A stretch of DNA of 64,000 nt, taken from positions 248,001-312,000 of the forward strand of contig NZ_CABHMS010000008.1 of assembly GCF_902167635.1 (NCBI RefSeq), in the 5' to 3' direction. Position 1 is the first letter of the stretch. The number at the start of each line of letters is the position of its first letter. The position numbers and the translations under genes were made by a program. The stretch comes from Chitinophaga vietnamensis. Lineage in GTDB: Bacteria > Bacteroidota > Bacteroidia > Chitinophagales > Chitinophagaceae. Below, one piece after another: positions 54,768-64,000 of the stretch. The notes below the pieces were generated by a model that was not told the origin of the DNA, searched no databases, and worked only from the letters and a program-made list of their open reading frames with translations.

Positions 54768-54872
54768 CGGTTTAAAAATAGTATCTTAGTTGTATCACCA
54801 AGTACTTTTTAATTTTCCTATATTGCATAACTTTTAAACCAAAATTCTAGAACTTTTAAACCGAAATCTAAG
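54768..54872. repeat. Direct repeats upstream of the third susC
   Basis: Two adjacent 22-bp copies share AACTTTTAAACC and then ANAA (54829-54850 and 54851-54872). An inverted copy of their core, CGGTTTAAAA, lies at 54768-54777. Such spacing is typical of regulator binding sites. The rest of this 425-base gap is A/T rich and shows nothing else. Confidence 0.4.
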
Positions 54873-55098
54873 TCTATATTGGTAGTGCGTTGTTATAGTT
54901 GACTTACCTTCAAGAGATCGTTTAAAGACCTATACTATTTTGAATGATTGATTCTGCCAACACAACCTGTAGGACGGTAGCAAATTCAATTTTTTCGATA
55001 GGACAGTAATGTAACCCGAGGTCAAGTCTGCTGTGGTTTGAGATGTTCATGTTGTTATTCCAAGTTCACTGAAAATCAATATCAAATCTAAATTGCTT

Positions 55099-58000
55099 AT
55101 GAAAAGAGGACTACTCTTATGGCTGTTCGTGGCCATCAGCGTCTTGCACGCTTACGCACAATCACGAACGATCAAAGGCAAAGTAACTGATGCCCAGGAT
55201 GGGACACCGCTGCAAGGGGTAAATGTGGTGGTGAAAGGTACGTCGAACGGGACTGTTACCGGACCTGACGGTACCTATAAACTGGAAGTGCCCTCCAACG
55301 CAGTACTTGTTTTTACATTTGTTGGATATACGCCGGAGACGGCCGCGGCAAACAAGGATAACATCAATATGCGTCTCGCGCTGGATAACAAACAGCTGGG
55401 AGAAGTAGTTGTAACCGCCTTGGGTGTTACCCGTGAGAAGAAAGCCCTGGGTTACTCCGTGGGTACAGTGAAATCTGATGAACTGGTGCGTGGCGCCAAC
55501 CCCAATCTGGCCACCGCTATCCAGGGTAAAGTATCCGGTGTGGAAGTAAGGCCTTCCAGCGGTATGCCAGGTGCATCGGCGCAGATTTTTATCCGTGGTG
55601 CGCGTTTCTTTGATGGTGACAATACACCTTTGTACGTTGTGGATGGCATGCCTATCAGCAGTACTCCTGACTATGCTGTGGGTGGTAATGGTGTAACTGG
55701 TACCGACTTCTCCGGTCGTTCAATTGATATCGATCCAAACGATATCGAATCTATCGATGTATTGAAAGGCCAGGCTGCATCTGCTCTCTATGGTACAAGG
55801 GCCGCCAATGGCGTTATCATGATCACTACCAAGAGCGGTAAGAATGTGAAGAAGGGTAAACCAGTGATCAATGTAGCATCTAACTACCAGTTTGATAACA
55901 TTTCAAGACTGCCTGATCTGCAAACTACCTATGCACAAGGAGGTGGAAATGTTTATAAGAACTTCGTTTCTTCTTCCTGGGGGCCTGAGATCAGCGGATT
56001 GGCCGACGATCCAAAATTTGGTGGTAATGTACCTAACCAATACAATAACAATAACCCTACCGATGCTACCAAAGGCCGCTTCTGGAGCCCTCAGGCGCAG
56101 GCCTGGCTGGTTCCGACGGCGCACAGAAATGCCAAGGAATTCTTCCAGCAAGGTTTCACCTCCAATACTTCACTCAACCTGTCGCAAGCCAATAACTTTG
56201 GTAACTATTCTATCGGTTTCGGTGCTACTAACCAGAAAGGTATTGTGCCTGTCACCGGTATGAAAAGGTACAATGCGAAATTCGCGGGTAACTTTGATGT
56301 GAGCCCTAAAGTGAAAGTAGGTACTAGCTTAAATTTGTCCACAGTAAGTATTGATAAACTGCCTACTGGTAACAATAGTATCCTGTTTGAGATTTATGGC
56401 GCACCTCCCAGCTACGATATGAAAAATACTCCTTTTGCTGAAAAGGATAATCCATACAAACAGATTACTTATCGTCCTGGTAACTTCGATAATCCATATT
56501 GGTCTAACGTAAATAACTCTTTCAACGAGAAAACCAAACGTTTCTTCGGTAATGCTTACATCAGCTACGATCCGTTCAAAGACCTGAACATCAGATACCA
56601 GCTGGGTACCGATATTTATACTACCGATATGGAAGAAGTTTACGAACTAGGCTCTGCTGCCACAGCAGGTCAGACCTTCTTTGCCAGTGTGCCTTCACCG
56701 AACGTACCAGGTGGCGGTAGCATCATCAACCGCTCTTTCATCAACCGTACATTGAACTCATTGTTGAATCTTACCTATACCAAACAGCTGGGCAGTGATT
56801 TTAAACTGACCATACTGGTGGGTAATGAGGTGAATGATAATGTTACACGTGCGATGACACAAACTGGTAAAGGGTTCAATATCGGCGGTTATCACAACAT
56901 GAATAATACAGCTGTACAAACCGGTGTTGAAAGTAAATTCCGTAGCAGAAGAGTAGCATTCTATGGCAATGCCAGCCTGGATTGGAAAAGAATGCTCTAC
57001 TTGAACATTACAACCCGTAATGAATATGTATCTACTATGCCTCAAGGTGGCCGTTCTTTCCTTTTCCCGTCTGCATCTTTGGCATGGGTAGTGAGTGAAC
57101 TGCCTTCTCTGCAGGATAAAGATATCTACGCAAAAGTTCGCGCATCTGTGGCCCAGGTGGGAACTGTGGGTGCTTACATGGAAGAAGTATATACCAAGCA
57201 CAGTTCTGGTAGTGGTTTCTTCGGTGGAGGCCATGGTATCATCTTCCCATTCAACAACGTAGTGGCTTACAGACCCAATTCAACACTGTATGATAAGAAT
57301 CTTAAAGCGCAGAATACACAGTCTATTGAATTAGGCGCTGAGTTAGGTTTCTTTAAGAACCGTATCGGTCTGGAATATACTTACACCAGACAGAACACCA
57401 TCGATCAGATCTTCTCCATTCCCATGGCAGGATCTACTGGTTACAGCGCTATTGTGAGAAACGGCGGACAGATGTCCAGCGATGTGCATGAGATAATGCT
57501 GAAAACAACACCAGTGAAAACCAGGAACCTGGAGTGGAACTTGAACGTGTCTTACACCAAGGTCATCAACAAAGTTATTAAGCTTGCAGAAGGTGTTGAG
57601 AACATCTATTTGGGTGGCTTTACTGATCCGCAGGTGCGTGCAGCCATTGGTTACACTTATCCTGCTATCTATGGTATCTCTTTCGCTCGTAATAAAGAAG
57701 GCAAAATGATGCTGGATGACGATGGCATGCCTATCGCGGGTGATGAAGCGGTGATAGGTACTGTAACACCTGATTTTATCGCCAGTTTCAGCACTTCTCT
57801 TCGTTATAAATTCCTGCGCTTAAGCGCATTGGTTGATTGGAAGAAGGGTGGTCAGATGTATTCTGGCGCCAACAGGTTGATTGATCTGTATGGTACCTCT
57901 AAGAAAACAGAAGGCCGTAATACCATGGAAGTTTTCTATCCTGGTGTGAAAGCATCTACAGTTAAGCCTGATGGTACTGGTGGTGATCCTAATACGACTG

Positions 58001-58323
58001 TTATTAAAGGAAGAGATAATATTGAATTCCTCTACAATCAGCTGCTGGGTGGAATTGACGAGGCGCACATCTATGGAACGTCTTTCGTAAAACTCCGTGA
58101 GATTGCACTGAACATCGACCTGCCACAAAGCATTTGTGCAAAAACAAAAGTGATCAAAGCCGCTTCCTTGTCAGTATCAGCGCGTAACATCCTGCTGTGG
58201 ACAGAGCTGCCTAACTTCGATCCTGAATCTTCTCAGGGTAATGGTAACATGCAGGGTGGTTTCGACTATATGTCATTGCCGCAAACCCGTAGCTTTGGTT
58301 TAGGTCTTAACCTTACTTTCTAA
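55099..58323 (+). CDS. SusC/RagA-type TonB-dependent receptor 3
   Basis: A 1074-residue receptor. Signal peptide (MKRGLLLWLFVAISVLHAYAQ), regulatory-like domain (TIKGKVTDAQDGTPLQGVNVV, cited by ends), plug (GANPNLATAIQGKVSGVEV to GTRAANGVIMITTKSGK) and barrel ending in NLTF. TTG at 55093 is in frame but ATG 55099 in TTGCTTATGA is the likely start. Paired with the next SusD-like protein. Confidence 0.93.
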   Translation: MKRGLLLWLFVAISVLHAYAQSRTIKGKVTDAQDGTPLQGVNVVVKGTSNGTVTGPDGTYKLEVPSNAVLVFTFVGYTPETAAANKDNINMRLALDNKQLGEVVVTALGVTREKKALGYSVGTVKSDELVRGANPNLATAIQGKVSGVEVRPSSGMPGASAQIFIRGARFFDGDNTPLYVVDGMPISSTPDYAVGGNGVTGTDFSGRSIDIDPNDIESIDVLKGQAASALYGTRAANGVIMITTKSGKNVKKGKPVINVASNYQFDNISRLPDLQTTYAQGGGNVYKNFVSSSWGPEISGLADDPKFGGNVPNQYNNNNPTDATKGRFWSPQAQAWLVPTAHRNAKEFFQQGFTSNTSLNLSQANNFGNYSIGFGATNQKGIVPVTGMKRYNAKFAGNFDVSPKVKVGTSLNLSTVSIDKLPTGNNSILFEIYGAPPSYDMKNTPFAEKDNPYKQITYRPGNFDNPYWSNVNNSFNEKTKRFFGNAYISYDPFKDLNIRYQLGTDIYTTDMEEVYELGSAATAGQTFFASVPSPNVPGGGSIINRSFINRTLNSLLNLTYTKQLGSDFKLTILVGNEVNDNVTRAMTQTGKGFNIGGYHNMNNTAVQTGVESKFRSRRVAFYGNASLDWKRMLYLNITTRNEYVSTMPQGGRSFLFPSASLAWVVSELPSLQDKDIYAKVRASVAQVGTVGAYMEEVYTKHSSGSGFFGGGHGIIFPFNNVVAYRPNSTLYDKNLKAQNTQSIELGAELGFFKNRIGLEYTYTRQNTIDQIFSIPMAGSTGYSAIVRNGGQMSSDVHEIMLKTTPVKTRNLEWNLNVSYTKVINKVIKLAEGVENIYLGGFTDPQVRAAIGYTYPAIYGISFARNKEGKMMLDDDGMPIAGDEAVIGTVTPDFIASFSTSLRYKFLRLSALVDWKKGGQMYSGANRLIDLYGTSKKTEGRNTMEVFYPGVKASTVKPDGTGGDPNTTVIKGRDNIEFLYNQLLGGIDEAHIYGTSFVKLREIALNIDLPQSICAKTKVIKAASLSVSARNILLWTELPNFDPESSQGNGNMQGGFDYMSLPQTRSFGLGLNLTF

Positions 58324-58342
58324 TAACAAAAGCTGAATAATT

Positions 58343-59791
58343 ATGAAACATTGGAAATATATAACAGGATCTTTGTTGGCGCTATCATTCTCCGCCTGCT
58401 CAGATAAAGTGATGAATGAAATCAACCGGGACCTGAATAACCCCAAGAATGTGGCAGCGGTGAATGAGATCCCGTCAGTGACTACAGAAAGTGCTGTTGG
58501 TACAACGGGCACTGATCTGGCGTATTACGCATCCGTGTTCATTGAACAGAACTGCGGTAACTATGGTCAGATGCAAAGCGCTGATAACAGAACACAAGTT
58601 ACAGGTGGCGCATTGGGTAACAATAACTGGAACTCCATCTACGACAATCTGATGATATTGAAAGATATCATCAAGAAATGTTCTCCCGATGGTAGCGAGC
58701 CAAATAACAAACTCACCCTGGGTATCGCACAGGTATTGACAGCGTACAACCTCGCTATTGTTACTGATATGTGGGGACAAGTGCCTTTCTCTCAAGCTTT
58801 GAAAGGAGCAGGAAATTTTGAACCTACTTATGACAAACAACAGGATATCTACAAAAAAGTGATCCTGCCTTACCTGGACAGTGCGATTGCCAACTTCGCA
58901 AAACCTGTTACTCCTGACATAGTTACAGGGCTTGCTCCTGCGGACTTTATCTACAAAGGTGATGCTACCAAATGGACCAAAGCTGCCTGGAGTCTGAAAG
59001 CCAGGTACTATCTGCATATGAGAGCTGTTGACCCAACCGCCGATGATGCTGCACTTGCAGCCATCGCCAATGGGTTCGATAATGCTTCATCTGAAATGCT
59101 GTTTAATGTTTATCAGCCAAACGTTGCTGCTGCCAATCCCTGGTATCTGTTCAATGTAGACAGGGCTGGTTACCTGGCAGTAGGCCGAACATTATATGAC
59201 CTGATGAACAACCGTAAAGATCCGCGTATTCAGAACTACTTCACTTTGGTAGGCGGTACCGTGCAACCAGGACCTAATGGTACTGCTAATCAAGGTAATT
59301 ATTCTGTTTCCTTATTCTCTTCCACGTCAAGTAAGAACAAAGCGAAGTCAATGGTGGCTCCTACACCAATGATGACCTATCACGAGTTGCTATTTATCCA
59401 GGCTGAAATCCTTGCCAGGAAGGGACAGGATTTTAAACCGGCACTGAAAGCCGCTATCATGGCTGCTTTTGCATATAGCGGTGCAACCGGTGGTGATGCT
59501 TACTACACCAACACGGTGCTGCCGCTGCTCGGCACTACCCAGGCAGACAACCTGAAAGAGATCATGACACAGAAGTATATCGCTTCTTATGAAGCCGAGT
59601 CTATTGAAGCCTATAACGATTACCGCAGAACAAGAATCCCAACACTGAACAATCCTTTCAATAACAACTCCGCTTATGGATTCGTGGAAAGATTCCCTTA
59701 TCCTACCAGCGAAACCAGCTCCAACCCGAAAAATGTTCCTAAAGTGAACATCTTCAAAGACAAGATCTGGTGGGCAGGCGGTACTGAATAA
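58343..59791 (+). CDS. SusD-like lipoprotein 3 (SusD-like_2 type)
   Basis: A 482-residue lipoprotein (lipobox FSAC in MKHWKYITGSLLALSFSAC). The NEINRDLNNPKNV start is the SusD-like_2 signature, as in protein 2. TPR-like helices and DNLKEIMTQKYIASYEAES follow, with ...NPKNVPKVNIFKDKIWW at the end. Encoded 19 bases behind receptor 3. Confidence 0.88.
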   Translation: MKHWKYITGSLLALSFSACSDKVMNEINRDLNNPKNVAAVNEIPSVTTESAVGTTGTDLAYYASVFIEQNCGNYGQMQSADNRTQVTGGALGNNNWNSIYDNLMILKDIIKKCSPDGSEPNNKLTLGIAQVLTAYNLAIVTDMWGQVPFSQALKGAGNFEPTYDKQQDIYKKVILPYLDSAIANFAKPVTPDIVTGLAPADFIYKGDATKWTKAAWSLKARYYLHMRAVDPTADDAALAAIANGFDNASSEMLFNVYQPNVAAANPWYLFNVDRAGYLAVGRTLYDLMNNRKDPRIQNYFTLVGGTVQPGPNGTANQGNYSVSLFSSTSSKNKAKSMVAPTPMMTYHELLFIQAEILARKGQDFKPALKAAIMAAFAYSGATGGDAYYTNTVLPLLGTTQADNLKEIMTQKYIASYEAESIEAYNDYRRTRIPTLNNPFNNNSAYGFVERFPYPTSETSSNPKNVPKVNIFKDKIWWAGGTE

Positions 59792-59816
59792 GTACACACT
59801 AATACCCGATAACTGA

Positions 59817-59848
59817 AAAAAGGATCGCTCATTTGAGCGATCCTTTTT
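59817..59848 (+). terminator. Terminator of the third susC-susD pair
   Basis: A perfect 15-bp stem, AAAAAGGATCGCTCA (59817-59831) and TGAGCGATCCTTTTT (59834-59848). A further small palindrome, ATAGCACG-AA-CGTGCTAT (59856-59873), follows. Confidence 0.85.
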
Positions 59849-59963
59849 GTTTTTTATAGCACGAACGTGCTATGTGGTCAAATTCAGGTTTCATTATATT
59901 TGCGCGCTGTCTGAAAAACATGAGAAGAAGATTCTTTCTATGTCAGGGAGTATCTGATCGCTT

Positions 59964-60011
59964 ATGAGGAGCAGTTCAATCAACCTGTTCCATTTTAATT
60001 GCACGGCCTAG
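59964..60011 (+). CDS. Possible leader peptide a of the fourth susC
   Basis: A 15-residue frame (MRSSSINLFHFNCTA) starting in ATCGCTTATGAG; the same 11-base string ATCGCTTATGA surrounds the susC start at 60346. May be a leader peptide or a remnant of a start. Confidence 0.25.
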   Translation: MRSSSINLFHFNCTA

Positions 60012-60157
60012 TATAACCAGCCAGCTCATAAAAAGATGAGTATTGATTTAAGGTATTCATAGGAGGAAGCACGCTGTAAAGCGTTAGATTATTTAGTAGC
60101 CAGATTTTCGTATTCCCGAAAGATCGGGACAAAGCTGTAATAACTGATTAATTGCTT

Positions 60158-60202
60158 ATGCACAATATTATTTTGCTTATGAGAGAAAACTTGTTACTGT
60201 AG
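60158..60202 (+). CDS. Possible leader peptide b of the fourth susC
   Basis: A 14-residue frame, MHNIILLMRENLLL, starting in TTGCTTATGC; its internal ATG at 60179 is again in TTGCTTATGA. Short and unconserved in sequence; support is only the shared box and position. Confidence 0.25.
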   Translation: MHNIILLMRENLLL

Positions 60203-60345
60203 CGGTCACCGTAGCATTGCTTTTCCCAGGTTAAAATTATTCGTATGTGCTGAATTGATAAGAAGGACAGGGACCTTCAGGAACTGTCATTCCCTAACCT
60301 CGCCCATACGTTGCGCATGTTTATTTTTTCAAATCAAAATCGCTT

Positions 60346-63300
60346 ATGAAGAAGGGGTTATTTCTCTGGCTGTTCATGGCCATCAGCGCTTTACACGCGC
60401 TGGCTCAAACACGAACGATTACAGGTAAAGTGACGGATGCCAAAGATGGCTCTGCATTGCCTGGCGTTACCGTGAAAATTAAAAACACTTCCACAGGTAC
60501 AGTGACCAATGGTGAAGGTACATTTACCATCAGCGTAAATGGCAACCCAACACTGGAAATCTCTAACATCGGCTACGGTGTTCAACAAGTGTCCACCGCT
60601 GGCAAGAACACGATCAATGTTCAACTGAGCCAGGATGAAAAGGCACTGAACGAAGTAGTGGTGGTGGCTTACGGTACCGCCAAAAAAGGCTCTAACACCA
60701 GCGCCAGTACACAAATCGACAGCAAAAAATTTGCTACCCGCCCGATCTCAAACATCGCCAGCGCACTGGATGGCGCTGCTCCAGGTATCCAAACCAATGC
60801 TAGTAGCGGTCAGCCAGGTGAAGGCCCTACTATCCGTATCCGCGGCTTTGGTTCTGTAAACGCCTCCAGCGATCCGCTGTACGTGGTAGACGGAGTTCCT
60901 TTCTCCGGCAACCTGAGCAGCCTTAACGTAGCTGATATCGAAAGCGTTTCTGTACTGAAAGATGCATCTTCCTCCGCACTCTACGGCGCCCGCGCCGCAA
61001 ACGGTGTGGTGATCGTTACTACCAAAAAAGGTAAGAAAGACCGCTCCTCTTTACAGGTAACCGCTACACAGGGTTTCAGCAAACGCGGAATCCCTGAATA
61101 CAGCAGAGTAGATGCTGCCCAGTACTATCCGCTCATGTGGGAAGCTAACCGCAACGCCCTGGTATCAAAAGGTTCCACATTATCCGCTGCAAACAAAGCG
61201 GCTACCAATGGTATCAAAGGTTTGCTGGGTTACAACCCTTTCAACGTACCTGATAACGCTATCGTAGATACAAACGGCGTACTGAATCCCAACGCGAAAC
61301 TGCTTTACGGCGATGACCTCGACTGGGACAAAGCAGTTACCCGCACCGGCTCAAGAGGTGAGTACGGACTGGCTTACAGCGGTGGCTCTGAAAAAACAGA
61401 CTACTACGTATCACTGAACTACCTGAAAGAAAAAGGCTATGTGATCAACTCCGATTTCGAGCGTATCGCCAGCCGCATCAATATCAATACACAAGCCACC
61501 AGCTGGTTCAAAACAGGTGTGAACATCTCCGGTACATTTGTTAAATCTAATCAAACAGATGTAAGCAGCAGTACTGGTTATGTGAACCCGATCTTCTTCT
61601 CCCGTAACATCGGCCCTATTTATCCTATCTATCAGCATGATCCTGTAACAGGTGCCTACCTGCTGGATGCCGACGGTAACAGAATGTACGACATCGGTGC
61701 AAACCGTGGTCCTGGCGCTTCTCCCGGTCGTCATACCATTGCAGAGAACCTGCTGAACGACAACTCTTTCAAACGCAATATCCTCAGCGGTAGAACTTTC
61801 GGCGAGATCACTTTCCTGAAAGATTTCAAATTTACTACCAGCATCGCTGTAGATGTTACCAACTACAGAGGTAACGGCTTCCTGAACACCATCGTTGGTG
61901 ATGGCGCTCCTTCCGGAGTTGGCAGCCGCACCAGCACACAGAATACCAGCTACAACCTGAACCAGCTGTTGAACTATAACAAAACAATCAACAAGCATAA
62001 CATCGAAGTACTGTTAGGCCACGAGAACTACGATCAAACCATCAATACCCTGTATGGCGAACGTCAGTCGCTCGTAGCTCCCGGTAACTCAGAGCTGTAC
62101 AATTTCACCACTACCAGCAGCCTGTATTCATTCACTAACAAGTACAGGATTGAAGGTTACTTCTCCCGCATCAACTACGGTTACGACGACAAATACTTCC
62201 TGTCTGTTGCTTACCGTCGTGATGGAACTTCCCGTTTCTCTGTTGATAACCGTTGGGGTAACTTCGTTTCCGCAGGCGCCGGCTGGCGTTTAGATAAAGA
62301 AAACTTCATGAAGCCTGTATCCTGGGTGAACATGCTGAAACTGAGGTCTTCTTATGGTACTGCCGGTAACGACGCGGTACTGGATGCAAACGGCAATCAG
62401 AACTATTACGTTTGGCAATCCCTGTACTCACAAGGCTACAACAATGCGCTGGAGCCAGGTTTGTACTACACCAAGATCGGTACACCTGAAATTCAGTGGG
62501 AACAGAACAAGAGCTTCGACCTCGGTGTCGACTTCGGCCTGTTCGATAACAGACTCACTGGTAGCATCGAATACTTCAACCGCAGATCAGACAACCTCCT
62601 GTTCGATCTTCCGCTGCCACTGTCAAGTGGTATCGCCACCAAATCTGCTAACGTAGGTTCTATGGTGAACAGAGGTTTCGAATTGCAACTGACCGGTGAG
62701 ATCATGCGTAAGAAAGATTTCGGCTGGACTGCTGACCTGAACCTCAGCACCCTGAAGAACGAGATCACCAAACTGCCACAGGCTGAAATCATCTCCGGTA
62801 CTAAAAAACTGTCTGTAGGCCATTCTATCTATGACTACTGGCTCCGCGAATGGTATGGCGTTGATCCGCAGGATGGTTCTGCATTGTATCGTGCTAACGT
62901 CTACAATGCAAGCAACTGCCGCATCACCAAAAATGGCGACACCGTTACTACCAACATCAACAACGCAAGATACCACTACGCCGGTTCTGCTATCCCTGAT
63001 CTGTACGGTAGCTTGAACAATACTTTCACATACAAACAATTCTCGCTGTCTTTCCTGATCTCCTTCCAGATCGGTGGTAAAACTTATGATGGCACTTATG
63101 CTGCGCTCATGAACTCCGGTAGCTATGGTGCAGCACTGAGCACAGACGCATTGAAACGCTGGCAGAAACCTGGCGATATTACCAACGTACCACGTATGGA
63201 CCAGAGCCAGACTACCAACTTCAACGCGGCTAACTCCGATCGTTGGTTGACCAGCGCATCTTTCCTGAATCTCAGGTCTGCAAAACTGGGCTACAATCTG

Positions 63301-63480
63301 CCTAAACAATATGCACAGAGCATTCACGTACAGGCAGCCAGCGTATTTGTAAGTGGTGAAAACCTGGCGCTGTTCACTGCACGTAAAGGCATGAACGCTG
63401 CTCAATCATTCAATGGTGTTACTACAAACGTGTATATGCCTGCCCGTATTATCAGTGCTGGTCTGAATGTTACTCTCTAA
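60346..63480 (+). CDS. SusC/RagA-type TonB-dependent receptor 4
   Basis: A 1044-residue receptor. Signal peptide (MKKGLFLWLFMAISALHALAQ), regulatory-like domain (TITGKVTDAKDGSALPGVTVK, cited by ends), plug (RPISNIASALDGAAPGIQ to GARAANGVVIVTTKKGK) and barrel ending in NVTL. No STN domain. The first 20 residues closely resemble those of receptor 3 (GLLLWLFVAISVLHA versus GLFLWLFMAISALHA), pointing to duplication. A partial susD gene follows 11 bases after. Confidence 0.94.
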   Translation: MKKGLFLWLFMAISALHALAQTRTITGKVTDAKDGSALPGVTVKIKNTSTGTVTNGEGTFTISVNGNPTLEISNIGYGVQQVSTAGKNTINVQLSQDEKALNEVVVVAYGTAKKGSNTSASTQIDSKKFATRPISNIASALDGAAPGIQTNASSGQPGEGPTIRIRGFGSVNASSDPLYVVDGVPFSGNLSSLNVADIESVSVLKDASSSALYGARAANGVVIVTTKKGKKDRSSLQVTATQGFSKRGIPEYSRVDAAQYYPLMWEANRNALVSKGSTLSAANKAATNGIKGLLGYNPFNVPDNAIVDTNGVLNPNAKLLYGDDLDWDKAVTRTGSRGEYGLAYSGGSEKTDYYVSLNYLKEKGYVINSDFERIASRININTQATSWFKTGVNISGTFVKSNQTDVSSSTGYVNPIFFSRNIGPIYPIYQHDPVTGAYLLDADGNRMYDIGANRGPGASPGRHTIAENLLNDNSFKRNILSGRTFGEITFLKDFKFTTSIAVDVTNYRGNGFLNTIVGDGAPSGVGSRTSTQNTSYNLNQLLNYNKTINKHNIEVLLGHENYDQTINTLYGERQSLVAPGNSELYNFTTTSSLYSFTNKYRIEGYFSRINYGYDDKYFLSVAYRRDGTSRFSVDNRWGNFVSAGAGWRLDKENFMKPVSWVNMLKLRSSYGTAGNDAVLDANGNQNYYVWQSLYSQGYNNALEPGLYYTKIGTPEIQWEQNKSFDLGVDFGLFDNRLTGSIEYFNRRSDNLLFDLPLPLSSGIATKSANVGSMVNRGFELQLTGEIMRKKDFGWTADLNLSTLKNEITKLPQAEIISGTKKLSVGHSIYDYWLREWYGVDPQDGSALYRANVYNASNCRITKNGDTVTTNINNARYHYAGSAIPDLYGSLNNTFTYKQFSLSFLISFQIGGKTYDGTYAALMNSGSYGAALSTDALKRWQKPGDITNVPRMDQSQTTNFNAANSDRWLTSASFLNLRSAKLGYNLPKQYAQSIHVQAASVFVSGENLALFTARKGMNAAQSFNGVTTNVYMPARIISAGLNVTL

Positions 63481-63491
63481 AATTTGAAAGA

Positions 63492-64000
63492 ATGAAAAGG
63501 ATACTAAGTATATTCATTGCAGGTGCAGTTGCGGCTTCCTTGCTCTCTTCATGTAAAAAAGATTACCTGAATACTTCCCCGACAGACGCCGTGTCTGAAG
63601 GTGATCTCTTCGTTGATACCAAAGGTGGCTGGGCCGCTTTGAACGGTATTCACAGAGCGATGTATTCAGCTTACGATAACCAGGACCAGGCCGGACAAGG
63701 CTCTATCATGATCGATATGGACATGATGGGTGATGACCTGGTAATGACCAGCGCCGGTAACGGTTGGTTCAACGCTACTTACCAGTGGCAAACTCACCGT
63801 AACGTGAATGCTTCCCAGCTGCGTTTCGTTTATTATTTCTACTACAGGATCATCGCCAACGCGAACAAGATCATCGATAACATCGATAAAGTGAAAGGCG
63901 CCGATGCTGATAAAAAAGCGATCAAAGGTGAAGCGCTTGCTTACCGCGGATGGGCACACTTCCAGCTGGTACAGCTTTTCGGCGGCCGTTACGATGCTGC
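63492..64000 (+). CDS. SusD/RagB-type lipoprotein 4 (3' end missing)
   Basis: About 169 codons are visible. The protein starts MKRILSIFIAGAVAASLLSSC (lipobox LLSSC), then KKDYLNTSPTDAVSEGDLF, the RagB/SusD beginning, and helical TPR pieces such as KKAIKGEALAYRGWAHFQLVQLFGGRY (cited by ends). It is the partner of receptor 4. It runs off the right edge, so its end and any further operon genes are unseen. Confidence 0.9.
   Translation, partial: MKRILSIFIAGAVAASLLSSCKKDYLNTSPTDAVSEGDLFVDTKGGWAALNGIHRAMYSAYDNQDQAGQGSIMIDMDMMGDDLVMTSAGNGWFNATYQWQTHRNVNASQLRFVYYFYYRIIANANKIIDNIDKVKGADADKKAIKGEALAYRGWAHFQLVQLFGGRYDA

Larger units (their letters stand above)
59895..60345 (+). promoter_or_regulatory. 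Long leader of the fourth susC with several GCTTATGA boxes
   Basis: An exact -7 box TATATTTG (59895-59902) would give a leader of about 440 bases. It holds GCTTATGA-type starts at ATG 59964, 60158 (GCTTATGC) and 60179 before the susC start at 60346. The rest of the 554-base gap shows no other gene. Confidence 0.4.

Overview
The window looks like chromosomal DNA of a Bacteroidota bacterium close to Chitinophaga (Chitinophagaceae). The support is a gldKLMN gliding/type IX secretion operon, four tandem SusC/SusD-type outer-membrane uptake pairs, several Bacteroidota-typical domains of unknown function (DUF4197, DUF4271, DUF4783, DUF2911), and many putative promoters with the Bacteroidota -7 box TAnnTTTG. 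Shine-Dalgarno sequences are mostly absent. No rRNA, tRNA, CRISPR array, prophage or intact insertion sequence was seen.

Positions 1-43,600 hold compact housekeeping and metabolic genes in short operons, often separated by strong hairpin terminators. In order: a DUF4197 protein (cut by the left edge); a flavin reductase-like plus fumarylacetoacetate hydrolase-family pair; a beta-lactamase-fold hydrolase; a fatty acid hydroxylase probably acting on sphingolipids; a coupled pair of unknown proteins; a TIGR02757 protein; a PLP trans-sulfuration enzyme; DUF2911; an ACP phosphodiesterase; a small secreted protein; a deoxyhypusine synthase homologue; hemW divergent from DUF4271-hemD; a DUF255 thioredoxin-like protein; the gldKLMN operon (gldN carries an apparent frameshift); a Crp-type regulator; a DinB protein; a lipoprotein-uvrC operon; gpmI; DUF4783-nadC-lipid kinase-SUI1; an aldo/keto reductase with an AraC regulator; a membrane glycosyltransferase; birA; rsfS-ftsH-LUD; lpxH; recO; an MMPL/RND transporter; and a transposase-derived protein that seems to have lost its catalytic residues.

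From about 43,600 to the right edge the window is an accessory nutrient-uptake region: four consecutive susC/susD pairs, the last susD cut by the edge. One pair has an extra lipoprotein gene. No glycoside hydrolase, peptidase, sigma/anti-sigma pair or other regulator lies between them. The four susC genes share a GCTTATGA sequence at their start codons. In two of the long leaders the same sequence also starts short upstream reading frames, which suggests a shared post-transcriptional control. The points most worth following are this leader signature, the gldN frameshift, the exapted transposase, a 73-bp repeat element near 6.9 kb, and two candidate small RNAs near 25.9 and 32.8 kb.
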